DNA from: Geomonas paludis
GTDB taxonomy: Bacteria > Desulfobacterota > Desulfuromonadia > Geobacterales > Geobacteraceae
Assembly (NCBI RefSeq): GCF_014193585.1
Contig: NZ_BLXY01000018.1
Coordinates: forward strand, 1-51,038
Length of the DNA stretch: 51,038 nucleotides
Direction of reading: 5' to 3'
The notes under the pieces: model-generated
The model's database searches: none
The model's input: only the letters and a program-made list of their open reading frames with translations
What the model was told of the DNA's origin: nothing
In this document: piece by piece, positions 1 to 8,455 of the stretch
How the letters are laid out: each line of letters starts with the position of its first letter
Position numbering within the stretch: the first letter of the stretch is position 1
Program-made: the position numbers and the translations under genes

Positions 1-1
1 A

Positions 2-304
2 CAAAAGGCGGAAGAGCATGTGGAGAGGACCTGTGCGAACCGGGCGGATGGCTTTGACTTGGAACACGCCGTGGAGCGAGTTGCTGGGTTGCTTAAGATG
101 GATGTCGCGCAAGTTTGGCGACACGGCAAAGAACCTTTGCTCGTGAAAGCAAGAAGCCTGCTGTGCTACTGGGCAACGTCTGAACTAGGCATGACTGAAA
201 CTGAGGTCGCCACCAGACTGGGCATCACGCAGTCATCAGTGAGCAGGTCGGCCGTCCGGGGCGAGGCTTTAGCTGCCGCGAACGGATGGAAGCTGAGAGA
301 TTAG
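2..304 (+). CDS. C-terminal part of a REP-associated (Y1) transposase, cut by the window edge
   Basis: The frame is open from base 2, so the start lies to the left of the window. The visible 100 residues run through a basic helical segment (DLEHAVERVAGLLKMD) and a helix-turn-helix (VATRLGITQSSVSRSAVRG). This is the typical C-terminal DNA-binding domain of the REP-associated tyrosine transposases common in Geobacter. The catalytic HxH/Tyr domain would be upstream and is not visible. The last codons lie inside a 77-bp sequence that is duplicated directly downstream. A separate N-terminal fragment of the same protein type follows at 486, so two element copies probably lay side by side. Family assignment is from motif recognition only. 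Confidence 0.6.
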   Translation, partial: QKAEEHVERTCANRADGFDLEHAVERVAGLLKMDVAQVWRHGKEPLLVKARSLLCYWATSELGMTETEVATRLGITQSSVSRSAVRGEALAAANGWKLRD

Positions 305-422
305 AGAGAAACGCATAATTTCATGGGCGTCCCCCTGCTTTTTCATTAGCTGCCGCGAACGGATGGAAGCTGAGAGATTAGAGAGAAACGCATAATTTCA
401 TGGGCGTCCCCCTGCTTTTTCA
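269..422. repeat. Perfect 77-bp tandem duplication
   Basis: Bases 269-345 and 346-422 are identical. The unit begins TTAGCTGCCGCGAACGG and ends CCCCCTGCTTTTTCA. The first copy contains the last codons and stop of the transposase fragment. The second is non-coding. Perfect identity suggests a recent slippage or repair event at the end of the element. Confidence 0.97.
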
Positions 423-485
423 GCACCCTCGCAAGACCGTTTTTGAGATTTTGACATTTGATTGGCTGGTGTTAATGTTTCTGCC

Positions 486-716
486 ATGCCAAGACTTGCC
501 CGCCTTGATGCCGTCGGTGCCCTGCAGCATGTCACGGTCCGCGGCATCGAGAAGCGTGATATCTTCTTCGATGACAAGGACCGCCACTCGTTCCCTGACC
601 ACCTGTCAACTCTACTCATCAAGACCGACACCACATGCCTTGCCTGGGTTTTGACGACCCACCATCTTCACCTCTTGCTAAGACCACAACGGTTTAAACT
701 CGTTAGCTGTTTTTAA
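486..716 (+). pseudogene. Truncated N-terminus of a REP-associated (Y1) transposase
   Basis: Translation from ATG 486 begins MPRLARLDAVGALQHVTVRG, the usual start of REP-associated transposases. It continues through a DDKDRHSF segment to THHLHLLLR, which corresponds to the HUH (HxH) metal site. Similarity then stops and the frame closes after 76 residues, whereas full proteins have roughly 200-330. The catalytic tyrosine and C-terminal DNA-binding domain are missing, so this is a decayed copy. TTGACA at 451-456 followed by TAATGT at 473-478 could be the old element promoter. The remnant ends 27 bp before the nitric oxide reductase gene. Confidence 0.7.
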
Positions 717-742
717 ATCCACTGCTGGAAAAGGAGGCTCCC

Positions 743-3016
743 ATGGACGTGGTTCGCGAGAAGAGCATGATCCTCTCACCCGCTTGGCTGGTGACTGCCA
801 TTGTCACCTTTATTTTCGGGTTCACGGTGCTGGGCTACCTTGCATACCGGAACGGAACCGACCAGCCTCCGATCCCGCGCGAGGTGCGGTCGGCCGACGG
901 CGCCGTGCTCTACAGCGAGCAGGACGTGCTTGCCGGGCAACAACTTTTCCAGAAGTATGGCCTGATGCAGTACGGCACGCTCTTCGGTCATGGCGCGTAC
1001 CTCGGGCCGGACTTTACCGCGGAGTACCTGCACACAAGCGGCCTCAAGGCACACGCCTACTACCTGGCCCAAGGGGTTCCGCAGGCTGAGGCGGCCGAGA
1101 AGGTGCGCGCCGAGTTGAAAGCGAACAACTACGATCCGCAGACCGGGACACTCACCTTCACCCCGGCGCAGGCCAGCGCGCACACCGACCTCATCGCCTA
1201 CTTCGGCCAGATGTTCGGACCGGTCGAGACGCAAAAGGGATTGCGGCGCCCGTACCTGCAGGACCAGGAGGAAGTTAAAAAGCTCACCGCCTACTTCTCC
1301 TGGGCTGCCTGGGTGAGCGCTGCCACGCGCCCCGGAACCAACCATTCCTATACCAACAACTGGCCCCCGGACGACCTGGCCGGAAACCGGCCCACTCCGG
1401 GAGTCCTCATGTGGAGCGTGATCAGCCTCGTCGCGCTCCTGTGCGGCGCCGGCTTGATCTTCTTCCTCTTCGGCCGCTACGAGACGCTGGGTTGGCACGG
1501 TTCGGAAGAAGCCCCTCAGGGGAAGTACCCGGCTCCCGAGGACACGCGCTTGACCCCGTCGCAGCGCACCGTGGCGTGGTATTTCCTGATCGTGGCCGGA
1601 CTGTTTCTGCTTCAGGGTCTCCTCGGGGGGATTAACGCCCACTACCACGTGGAGCGCGCCGGATTTTACGGGCTGGCGTTGGGCGACTTTCTGCCCTACA
1701 ACCTCTCCAGGATGTGGCACGTGCAGTTGGCCCTCTTCTTTGTCGCCTCCAGCTTCCTCGCCATGGGGATCTTCCTGACGCCGATGATCGCGGGGAAGGA
1801 GCCGCGCCACCAGGACAAGCTCGCCCTCATCCTCCTGGGTGCGCTGGTGGTCGTGGTGCTCGGTAGCCTTTCCGGCGAGGCGATGAGCCTGCTCGGTAAG
1901 CTTGCCACCGCCGGCCCCTGGTTCTGGGTCGGATCGCAGGGGTGGGAATACCTCGACCTGGGGCGGCTCTGGCAGATACTTCTCACCGCGGGGATGATCA
2001 TCTGGCTCGTGATCCTGATCCGGGGCATGGCCGACCGGCTGAAGGGGGAGCACCCGGGCAACATGCCGTGGCTTTTCATTTACAGCGCGATCTCCATTCC
2101 GCTCTTCTACGCAGCCGGGATGCTGTTCGGCAAAACGACCCACTTCAGCCAGATCGAGTTCTGGAGATTCTGGGTGGTGCATCTTTGGGTGGAGGACTTT
2201 CTGGAACTCTTCACCACCATCATGGTCGCCTACGTCTTCCTGCTTCTGGGCGTGGTCCGAGCCCGGGTCGCGACCACCATCATCTACCTGGACATCATCC
2301 TCTATTCCATAGGCGGCGTGATCGGCACCATGCACCACCTCTACTTCAGCGGCACGCCCGAGATCCACATGGCCCTCGGGGCGTTCTTTTCGGCGATGGA
2401 GGTCATCCCGCTGCTCCTTCTCACCTACGAGGCGTGGAAATTCATGCGGCTGGGGGCTCCGGCTGGAAGCTCGATGCTGAGCACCCAGGCCAACGTGTTC
2501 CCCCACAAGTGGGCGGTGATGTTCTTGATCGCGGTCGGTTTCTGGAACTTTCTCGGGGCAGGGGTGTTCGGGTTCCTGATCAACCTGCCGATCGTGAGCT
2601 ACTACGAGATCGGGACCCAGTGGACGGCCAACCACGGGCACGGAGCCATGATGGGTGTCTACGGGATGCTGTCGCTCGGGTTTTTCATGTTCGTCGCGAG
2701 GTACTTCCTCCCGATGGACCGCGCCAGCGACCGTGCCATGGGCATCGCCTTCTGGTGCACCAACATCGGACTGGCCCTGATGCTGTTCATCAACCTCTTC
2801 CCCGTCGGCATGCTGCAGATGAACCAGATTCTGGCGACGTCCTACTGGGAGGGGCGCCAGCCCGAATTCTTCCTGCTCCCGCTGGTGCGATTATTCGAGT
2901 GGCTGCGGCTGCCGGGGGACATACTCTTCCTGGTGGGGATCCTCCCCGTGGTCTACCTGGCGGTCCGGATGTTCGCGAACCGCAATCGCGAGGTGCGGGA
3001 GCCCGGCAAAGGATAG
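743..3016 (+). CDS. norB: Quinol-dependent nitric oxide reductase (qNor type NorB)
   Basis: Membrane heme-copper-family enzyme reducing 2 NO to N2O with electrons from quinol. The 757-residue length fits the fused qNor type. An N-terminal TM helix (about 12-34) leads to a periplasmic cytochrome-c-like domain without a CxxCH heme motif, as expected for qNor, and then about 12 TM helices. Candidate heme b and non-heme iron ligands are visible: His in MWHVQLALFF, HLWVEDFLELF (His and Glu), GTMHHLYFSG (His pair) and NHGHGAMMG. The start is fixed by AAAGGAGG ahead of ATG 743. No partner gene is needed for the quinol form and none is present. In a Geobacter-like host a detoxification role is the likely one (inference). 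No clear FNR, NsrR or DNR operator was found upstream, where a transposase remnant abuts the gene. Confidence 0.93.
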   Translation: MDVVREKSMILSPAWLVTAIVTFIFGFTVLGYLAYRNGTDQPPIPREVRSADGAVLYSEQDVLAGQQLFQKYGLMQYGTLFGHGAYLGPDFTAEYLHTSGLKAHAYYLAQGVPQAEAAEKVRAELKANNYDPQTGTLTFTPAQASAHTDLIAYFGQMFGPVETQKGLRRPYLQDQEEVKKLTAYFSWAAWVSAATRPGTNHSYTNNWPPDDLAGNRPTPGVLMWSVISLVALLCGAGLIFFLFGRYETLGWHGSEEAPQGKYPAPEDTRLTPSQRTVAWYFLIVAGLFLLQGLLGGINAHYHVERAGFYGLALGDFLPYNLSRMWHVQLALFFVASSFLAMGIFLTPMIAGKEPRHQDKLALILLGALVVVVLGSLSGEAMSLLGKLATAGPWFWVGSQGWEYLDLGRLWQILLTAGMIIWLVILIRGMADRLKGEHPGNMPWLFIYSAISIPLFYAAGMLFGKTTHFSQIEFWRFWVVHLWVEDFLELFTTIMVAYVFLLLGVVRARVATTIIYLDIILYSIGGVIGTMHHLYFSGTPEIHMALGAFFSAMEVIPLLLLTYEAWKFMRLGAPAGSSMLSTQANVFPHKWAVMFLIAVGFWNFLGAGVFGFLINLPIVSYYEIGTQWTANHGHGAMMGVYGMLSLGFFMFVARYFLPMDRASDRAMGIAFWCTNIGLALMLFINLFPVGMLQMNQILATSYWEGRQPEFFLLPLVRLFEWLRLPGDILFLVGILPVVYLAVRMFANRNREVREPGKG

Positions 3017-3125
3017 CCGGAACGACGGACAAAGAAGGGAATCTCGGTCTAAACTGATGAGGCGATTGAAGGACACTAAATCTATGCCTGCTGGAGCTGG
3101 ACCTGCCTTTGCCTCGTCAGCAAAT

Positions 3126-3166
3126 AAAAAAAGGCACTTGCGCTTGGGGCGCAGGTGCCTTTTTTA
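3126..3166. terminator. Bidirectional terminator between norB and the TPGYWK gene
   Basis: A 12-bp stem (AAGGCACTTGCG with GCAGGTGCCTT, one G-U pair) is flanked by an A-run on the left and a T-run on the right, so it can stop transcription from both convergent genes. Confidence 0.9.
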
Positions 3167-3212
3167 CTATTTCCCGGACAGCCGCCGTGCAGCTTGAAAG
3201 GTCTTCTTACCT

Positions 3213-3611
3213 TCAGTTCAACGGGCATTCACCGTCATTATGCGATTCAAACCTGTTTTTTACCGTTTCTATGATATCGCCGTTGTTGAGCGCCCCACAG
3301 AACTTCTCTATCACCTGTTGTGTCGTGTAGCTGTAATGCGATACGGCTTTAGAGTTCAGTAGCGCCGCCACCGCTTGCCGCTCTAAGGCATACAGCCCCC
3401 CACCGTTCGCATTCAACCCTTCTATCAGCGTGGTGGAACCACCGCAACCAAAGGCAGATTGAAAGGTCTGGTCAGGGGTGTATCCGATCCAAGAATCGAA
3501 ATGCTGGGTCTGCTTCCAATAGCCGGGAGTGCAGCCGACATCCCATCCGAACGAGTAGGTGCTGAACCCAAGCAACATCGCGGCGGCCAGTACGACAGCT
3601 TTCTTTTTCAT
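3213..3611 (-). CDS. Small secreted protein with a CTPGYWK motif
   Basis: A 132-residue protein. ATG at 3611 is preceded by AAAAGGAG at correct spacing; the longer open frame upstream has no better start. A clear signal peptide (MKKKAVVLAAAMLLGFSTYSFG) is followed directly by WDVGCTPGYWKQ. The C-x-PGYWK motif recurs near the start of many exported bacterial proteins of unknown role. The mature part has four cysteines (two near the N-terminus, two near the C-terminus) that could form disulfides outside the cytoplasm. No catalytic motif is recognised. The function is unknown. The gene is monocistronic and shares a bidirectional terminator with norB. Confidence 0.75.
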   Translation of the reverse strand: MKKKAVVLAAAMLLGFSTYSFGWDVGCTPGYWKQTQHFDSWIGYTPDQTFQSAFGCGGSTTLIEGLNANGGGLYALERQAVAALLNSKAVSHYSYTTQQVIEKFCGALNNGDIIETVKNRFESHNDGECPLN

Positions 3612-4162
3612 TGTTTTCTCCTTTTGAATTTGATGGTTACGGACATGCCAAATGTGTATTCCTCGAGCCACAGACGGCATCCAGCAGCCCCCAAATCTAA
3701 ATTAGTTTGGTCAAATGTAAAGCGGGGACGGCTTAAGGGAATTTCTTATCTCGAATATCGGCGATAATGATGCGGTAGCCTGCCCGGTCCCTTGACCCGC
3801 TCGAGAATTCCCGTTCGCTGAGGACGACGGTTGCCGTGCTGGGATCGTCTTCCACAACAGAGACCGTCTCCGTCAGGAAAATACCGAGCCCCCGAAGAAA
3901 AAGTCTTCCCGCAGCCCGCCTAACCCGTTGACACTACACCCTTTCCCGTCTCGCCCCGTCGCGGCCCGTGCTGGACATGTCCCCACCCTGTGCTACCTTG
4001 GGGCCTGTTTTAGAGGTCGCTAATCTGGTTTGTTTGGGAAGCAGCGCCGACAAACACGTGGATCAGGTGAGCAGACGGACTTATGCCTGGAGCGGAAAGG
4101 GGGTGAGATCAGGTCACTTGTGGAAGCGACGTCATCTTAAACTAAAAACAACGGGAGGAACT
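3612..4162. other. Intergenic region with a possible coding remnant
   Basis: This gap separates two divergent secreted-protein genes. On the minus strand a frame of about 60 codons without stop ends at TAA (3733-3735). Its C-terminus would read SREFSS-like text followed by DRAGYRIIIADIRDKKFP, which looks protein-like, but there is no good start or ribosome site. It may be the tail of a lost gene or chance. The right half holds the leader of the next gene; no riboswitch consensus was recognised. Confidence 0.3.
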
Positions 4163-6148
4163 ATGCGCTTCAGATGGTTTACGTGGTTTGCAGCTTGCGT
4201 GTTGGCGCTGTCCCTTTGGGGATGCGGAGGGGACGGCAAATCAGGCGATGACCCGGTGATTCGAGGGACTATCACCAAGGTCAGCCCAAATTCCATCACG
4301 GTGAACGGCGTGGAGTACGACACCTCCGCTGCCACCATCACCATGGCTGACCCCTCGGATCCCGCGGTCCTCGAGCCTGGCATGGTGGTGACCATCATCG
4401 GAGAGATCGACGATCCCATTCGCGGCAGGGCAGTTGTGGTCAGGATGGCAAACGACCTGAAGGGCCCGGTCTCAGCCTTCAACAACATCTCGAGTTCCAT
4501 CACCGTCCTCGGACAGAAGATTCGCATCGATCCGACGACTACCACCTTTTCCAATTTCTCGGGTGGCACCACCAGCGCCACCAGTAGGCTCGCAACCGGC
4601 CAGATGGTCAGGGTGAGCGGCCTGGTCGATCCGGGGGGGACGGTGCATGCCTCGTTCGTCCGGCGCACCCTGACCAACTGGACCCCGACCACCCCGGTAA
4701 CCATAACCGGAACCGTAACCAGCGCGCCGGGGAGCACCACCCTCACCATAGGCGCCCTCACCGTCAATTTCTCGGGCACCACGTTGCCCGCCGGCACGGC
4801 CACGGACTCCCTGGTCCGGGTCACCGGCACGATCCCCACGTTGAGCAGCACCACCTTGACGGCAACCTCGGTGCAGTTGCTCCAGGCGGGTATCCAGCAC
4901 CTGGCGCCGACCGGCGAAGCCGAGACCGAAGGATACGTGACGCAACTCTCGGGGAACACCTTCACGGTGGACGGGACACCGGTCAATGCCGGTACCCTGC
5001 CGCTGACCGGGATTGCGAACGGGTCAAAGGTGGTGGTGCACGGCAACCTCAGTAACGGCGTCCTTTTGGCCACCAGCGTCAACCTCAACAACCCCGCCTA
5101 CCAGGAAACCATCCTGGTCGGCAACATCCCGGGCGTCGCGCAGGTAACCGACCCGAACTTCGTCAATTCCTGGGGGCTGGCACGGTCGCCGACCGGAGCC
5201 TGGTGGATCGCCAACAACGGCACCGGCACCGTATCGGTCTATAACGGATCAGGACAGCCGTTCCCCGCGGGTACGCCGTTGACGGTTACCGTGCCGCCTG
5301 CCTCAGGCGGAACGACGCCGGCACCGATTACCGGCATCGTCTTCAACAACTTCACCGGCTTCAACGTGACGGCAGGGGATTCGACCACGTCGGCCCGGTT
5401 CATCTTCGTGACCGAAGACGGGACCATCTCGGCATGGAACACCGGGGCTACGGCCACCCAGAAGGTCAACAACTTCGTCAGCGGGGCCGGGGCGGTCTAC
5501 AAGGGGGTCGCCATGGCCTCCGATGCCGGCGCAGGGAGGCTCTACGCCGCCGACTTCCGGGGCGGGAAAATCGACGTGTTCGACTCCAACTTCGCACCGG
5601 TGACACTGCCCAACACGTCGACCGGCGCGCCCTTTACCGTTCCGAGTTCGCATGCGGTTCCGCCGACCGGCTACGCGCCGTTCAACGTGGTCAACATAGG
5701 TGGCAAACTCTACGTCACCTATGCCCTCAGGAATCCGGACACCAACCTGGATGACGTGCCGGGTGAAGGGCATGGTTTCGTGGAAGTTTTCAACCCGGAT
5801 GGCAGCTACGTCATGAGCCTGCAGGGTGGCCTGTGGCTCAATTCACCTTGGGGAATAGTACAGGCGCCGGAATCGTTCGGAAAGCACAGCAACATGCTGC
5901 TGGTGGGTAACTTCGGCAGCGGACAAATCGCGGTCTTCGATCCGGCAACCGGCATGTTCCAAGGGCTCTTGCGCGATGCCTACGATGATCCCATCAGGAT
6001 CAACGGCCTGTGGGGACTCGGCGTCGGCAACGGCGGCAACGGAGGGGCCACCAACACCATGTTCTTCACGGCAGGCCTAAACGATGAGTCTGACGGCCTC
6101 TTCGGCACGCTAACCCCCACGGCAGCACTGGTCGGCCAGGTCCGGTAG
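4163..6148 (+). CDS. Lipoprotein with DUF5666 repeats and a TIGR03118 domain
   Basis: A 661-residue envelope protein. ATG 4163 follows GGGAGGA and opens a lipoprotein signal ending LSLWGC (Cys21); the longer frame starting at 3968 lacks a ribosome site. Residues about 30-315 contain successive small beta domains with the DUF5666 pattern (GTITKVSPNSITVNG, GQMVRVSGLVDPGG and similar repeats). The C-terminal half (from about 325) matches the TIGR03118 family: NIPGVAQVTDPNFVNSWGLA, GAWWIANNGTGTVSVYNG and later NHL-like blades, suggesting a six-bladed propeller. No enzymatic residues are known for the family. Likely exposed at the outer membrane or periplasm (inference). Thr, Ser and Gly rich, as usual for such proteins. 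A strong terminator follows. Confidence 0.85.
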   Translation: MRFRWFTWFAACVLALSLWGCGGDGKSGDDPVIRGTITKVSPNSITVNGVEYDTSAATITMADPSDPAVLEPGMVVTIIGEIDDPIRGRAVVVRMANDLKGPVSAFNNISSSITVLGQKIRIDPTTTTFSNFSGGTTSATSRLATGQMVRVSGLVDPGGTVHASFVRRTLTNWTPTTPVTITGTVTSAPGSTTLTIGALTVNFSGTTLPAGTATDSLVRVTGTIPTLSSTTLTATSVQLLQAGIQHLAPTGEAETEGYVTQLSGNTFTVDGTPVNAGTLPLTGIANGSKVVVHGNLSNGVLLATSVNLNNPAYQETILVGNIPGVAQVTDPNFVNSWGLARSPTGAWWIANNGTGTVSVYNGSGQPFPAGTPLTVTVPPASGGTTPAPITGIVFNNFTGFNVTAGDSTTSARFIFVTEDGTISAWNTGATATQKVNNFVSGAGAVYKGVAMASDAGAGRLYAADFRGGKIDVFDSNFAPVTLPNTSTGAPFTVPSSHAVPPTGYAPFNVVNIGGKLYVTYALRNPDTNLDDVPGEGHGFVEVFNPDGSYVMSLQGGLWLNSPWGIVQAPESFGKHSNMLLVGNFGSGQIAVFDPATGMFQGLLRDAYDDPIRINGLWGLGVGNGGNGGATNTMFFTAGLNDESDGLFGTLTPTAALVGQVR

Positions 6149-6190
6149 GGGAGGAACCGGAATACGACAACGATGTGTGACGGTACAGAC

Positions 6191-6224
6191 GAGGGCACCC
6201 GGTAACGGGTGCCCTCTTTTTTGT
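6191..6224 (+). terminator. Terminator after the DUF5666/TIGR03118 gene
   Basis: Perfect 10-bp stem GAGGGCACCC / GGGTGCCCTC with a 6-base loop, followed by a run of T. Confidence 0.93.
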
Positions 6225-6466
6225 TGAGGCGCGGATAGGGGCAAATCCCCGGCGGCCTGAGGACAGTCTGGTCGACGCCAAGCAGCCGTGTGTGTGGCCC
6301 GGAGTGCAATGCAAATGATGGGTGCTGCTGAATTAAGTGGAAATAGTTATTGACGTATGATATGAGTTACTGCTTTGTAGGCATTTTTTTTACTGCCTGT
6401 ATTGAGCTTGCTTTAAAAGCTTATGTGATCTGATAATTTTTTTGTAATGTAGCGTTTGGAATTTCT
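6225..6466. other. AT-rich intergenic stretch
   Basis: Base composition drops sharply from about 6310, with runs of T and A unlike the surrounding GC-rich genes. It may hold a promoter for the small gene at 6467, but no pair of boxes is convincing. No RNA motif was recognised. Confidence 0.4.
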
Positions 6467-6811
6467 ATGTCTGACATAATCATTTTAGCTCATAGTCCCA
6501 ACAGTTTTTCTGGTGAGCTTGGGCTAATCAATTCGCAACCGAAACAAGTACAATTTCATAGCAGCAACAATAAATCTGCTGTGATACAAGTAAGCAGTAA
6601 AGCTGGTGCCGACGCCGGATTAGTGGCTGTAGATATCGTACCAGAGTACAGTTATTCGATACCAAGAAGGATCGAGAGTATCGCTGACCCCACGCCGTTG
6701 CCCCTTCCTGCCCCGGATCCCAAATCCTACCACCTGCAAGCAAGACTGGCTTACGAGAACGCAGTGAGCCTGTGGGACCCCCCAAAAAAGATCCTGAGTA
6801 TCTCGGTCTGA
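6467..6811 (+). CDS. Orphan hypothetical protein in a low-GC island
   Basis: A 114-residue open frame starting at ATG 6467 with only a weak upstream purine stretch. The protein has no signal peptide or TM helix and no recognised motif. A proline-rich segment (DPTPLPLPAPDP) lies in the middle. Codon and base usage are clearly more AT-rich than neighbours, which suggests either recent acquisition or a chance open frame. The nearest genes are unrelated and separated by more than 300 bp on each side. I do not recognise a family and cannot assign a function. Coding status is uncertain. Confidence 0.35.
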   Translation: MSDIIILAHSPNSFSGELGLINSQPKQVQFHSSNNKSAVIQVSSKAGADAGLVAVDIVPEYSYSIPRRIESIADPTPLPLPAPDPKSYHLQARLAYENAVSLWDPPKKILSISV

Positions 6812-7023
6812 CTCGGCTTCAATGCCCAATGACCATCGCTAACCACTTCCATCGGCACTACTCCCCTCTTTTAATCCTTTCCTCCCGCTGCTTCTTCCCT
6901 GCTCTCGGCGGGCCTGATCCAAATCGCAATCCATTGAGCGCTGCCCCTTTTTGTTAACAGGCCACAAAAACAGCTAATTCCTTGTCCATGGTTGAGCATT
7001 CCCCCACTGCCCCACTCACCTGC
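6812..7023. other. Intergenic stretch without recognised features
   Basis: C-rich and T-rich on the plus strand, no convincing start with a ribosome site and no hairpin with a T-run. A promoter for the next operon follows immediately. Confidence 0.4.
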
Positions 7024-7051
7024 TTGACAATTTGTTGGCGCAGTCTAATCT
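7024..7051 (+). promoter_or_regulatory. Sigma-70-type promoter of the chalcone-isomerase/MBL/knottin operon
   Basis: TTGACA (7024-7029), 16-bp spacer, TAATCT (7046-7051), about 88 bp before the first start codon at 7139. Confidence 0.6.
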
Positions 7052-7138
7052 GGCATCTTGTTCAGGCACACTTATTGGGGAAAACGGGTAAGGCGCTTTA
7101 GGTGCTGCATAGTGACAGTGAACAGGGAGGGCCTGGAT

Positions 7139-7690
7139 ATGAGAGTGCTACTTGCGTTGGTCTTCATGGTTTTTATAGCAGGGACTGCGCCGGCTAAGGA
7201 AATCGAAGGGGTGAAGGTCGAACCGCAGGTGACGGTGAACTCTGAGGCGCTGAAACTGAACGGCAGCGGCATCAGAAAGAAATTCCTCTTCAAGGTCTAC
7301 GTCGGCTCCCTGTATTCCGCGAAACCCCTGGCCAGCGGACCGGAAGCGCTGAACAACACGGGCGACAAGTTGGTCAGGATGGATTTCGTTTACCCGAAGG
7401 TGGAGAAGGAGAAGATCGTCGAGGCGTTCCAGGAGGGCTTTCGTAACAACACGCCTCACCTCGCCGATAGCGCGGAGGTAAAGAAGTTCCTGTCATTTTT
7501 CACCGACGACTTCAAGCGCGGCGACCAGGTCGATATCTTTCTCGGCGGCGACGGCACCGTCATCGCGAAGCATAACGGCAAAGTCCTCGGCACCCTGGTC
7601 TCCCGCCCCCTCGCCAACGCCATCCTCGCCATCTACCTCGGCGACCATCCCGCCGATACAAACCTGAAGAGGGGAATGCTGGGCAAATAG
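7139..7690 (+). CDS. Secreted chalcone-isomerase-like protein
   Basis: A 183-residue protein; start ATG 7139 follows AGGGAGG. The signal peptide ends near GTAPA-KEIEGVKV. The mature part fits the bacterial chalcone-isomerase-like family: an EGVKVEP start, FLFKVYVGSLYSAKP, FVYPKVEKEKIVEAFQEGF, and a FLGGDGTVIAKHNGK hairpin near the C-terminus. Bacterial members are periplasmic and are not known to make flavonoids. They keep the fold that can bind small hydrophobic ligands or fatty acids. The substrate here is unknown. It is the first gene of an apparent three-gene operon (29-bp and 19-bp gaps) behind a TTGACA/TAATCT promoter. Confidence 0.8.
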   Translation: MRVLLALVFMVFIAGTAPAKEIEGVKVEPQVTVNSEALKLNGSGIRKKFLFKVYVGSLYSAKPLASGPEALNNTGDKLVRMDFVYPKVEKEKIVEAFQEGFRNNTPHLADSAEVKKFLSFFTDDFKRGDQVDIFLGGDGTVIAKHNGKVLGTLVSRPLANAILAIYLGDHPADTNLKRGMLGK

Positions 7691-7719
7691 TGGGTGTTTC
7701 AAAACTCGGAGGTGCTTGC

Positions 7720-8436
7720 ATGAAGGTCGAACAGCACGTGTGCCTGGTTTGCGGCTTTAACATGATCGGCTTTCATCCCGACCGCTGCCCTTTCTGCGGA
7801 GCGGCGAAGAGCCATTTCATCACCGCGGAGGAGTGCTCTGCCCGGTTTCAAGTCACCAGCACTCGGGTGAACGACAAGGTGACGCGACTTAACTCGGACC
7901 CGCCGCTCGGCCTGGAGCATGCCGCCTACCGCGTCGAGACGGCTCACGGTCCCTGCTGGATCGACTGCCCATCGTCCTTCGACCGCTCCCTGGGCCGCGC
8001 CGACGCGATACTCTTCACCCACCATCACTTCCTGGGGGCGTCCAACCTCTACCGCGAGCTCTTTTCCGCACAGATCGACATACACCACGCGGACTCGGTC
8101 CACGACATCTGCCGCCCCTTCCCCTTCGACGTCACCTTCCACCAGGATTTCGTCCACAACGGCATCGAGGCCTTCCACATCGGCGGTCACACGCCGGGAT
8201 TCACCTTCTACATCTTCGAAGACGTCCTCTTCATCTGCGACTACGTCTTCCTCCATGGCGACGGCCTGAAGTACAACCCGTTCGGGCCGGCGGACCAGAC
8301 CATGGCGGGTGGGGATCGCATCCGGGACTACCTGGAGGGGAGGCAGCTAACAACGGTGTGCGGTTACAACTACACTATCGGGTACGACGACTGGAAAGCC
8401 AGGTTCGACGCGGGGCCGGTTTTCGGGGGATATTAA
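7720..8436 (+). CDS. Zinc-ribbon (rubredoxin-like) / metallo-beta-lactamase-fold protein
   Basis: 238 residues from ATG 7720, which has GGAGGT at good spacing. The first 25 residues carry CLVCG and CPFCGAA, a rubredoxin-type metal ribbon. The rest is a metallo-beta-lactamase fold with FTHHHFLGASN, GGHTPGF and FICDYVF. The canonical HxHxDH loop is altered: it reads HHHFLG, so the Asp and following His are replaced by Leu and Gly, while the later His (GHTPG) and Asp (ICDY) are kept. The active site is therefore probably mono-metal or non-hydrolytic. It may act as a redox or sulfur-related protein (inference). Cytoplasmic, no signal peptide. It lies between a secreted chalcone-isomerase-like protein and a cysteine-rich lipoprotein. 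Confidence 0.75.
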   Translation: MKVEQHVCLVCGFNMIGFHPDRCPFCGAAKSHFITAEECSARFQVTSTRVNDKVTRLNSDPPLGLEHAAYRVETAHGPCWIDCPSSFDRSLGRADAILFTHHHFLGASNLYRELFSAQIDIHHADSVHDICRPFPFDVTFHQDFVHNGIEAFHIGGHTPGFTFYIFEDVLFICDYVFLHGDGLKYNPFGPADQTMAGGDRIRDYLEGRQLTTVCGYNYTIGYDDWKARFDAGPVFGGY

Positions 8437-8455
8437 GGCGGGCAAGGGAGGGCAG

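Noticed and set aside
776..2641. A 621-codon open frame antisense to norB
   Set aside because: Low-complexity charged translation typical of the antisense of GC-rich membrane-protein genes; norB itself has clear family motifs and a ribosome site.
3733..3929. Minus-strand reading frame as a real gene
   Set aside because: No acceptable start codon or ribosome site; kept only as a note within the intergenic entry.
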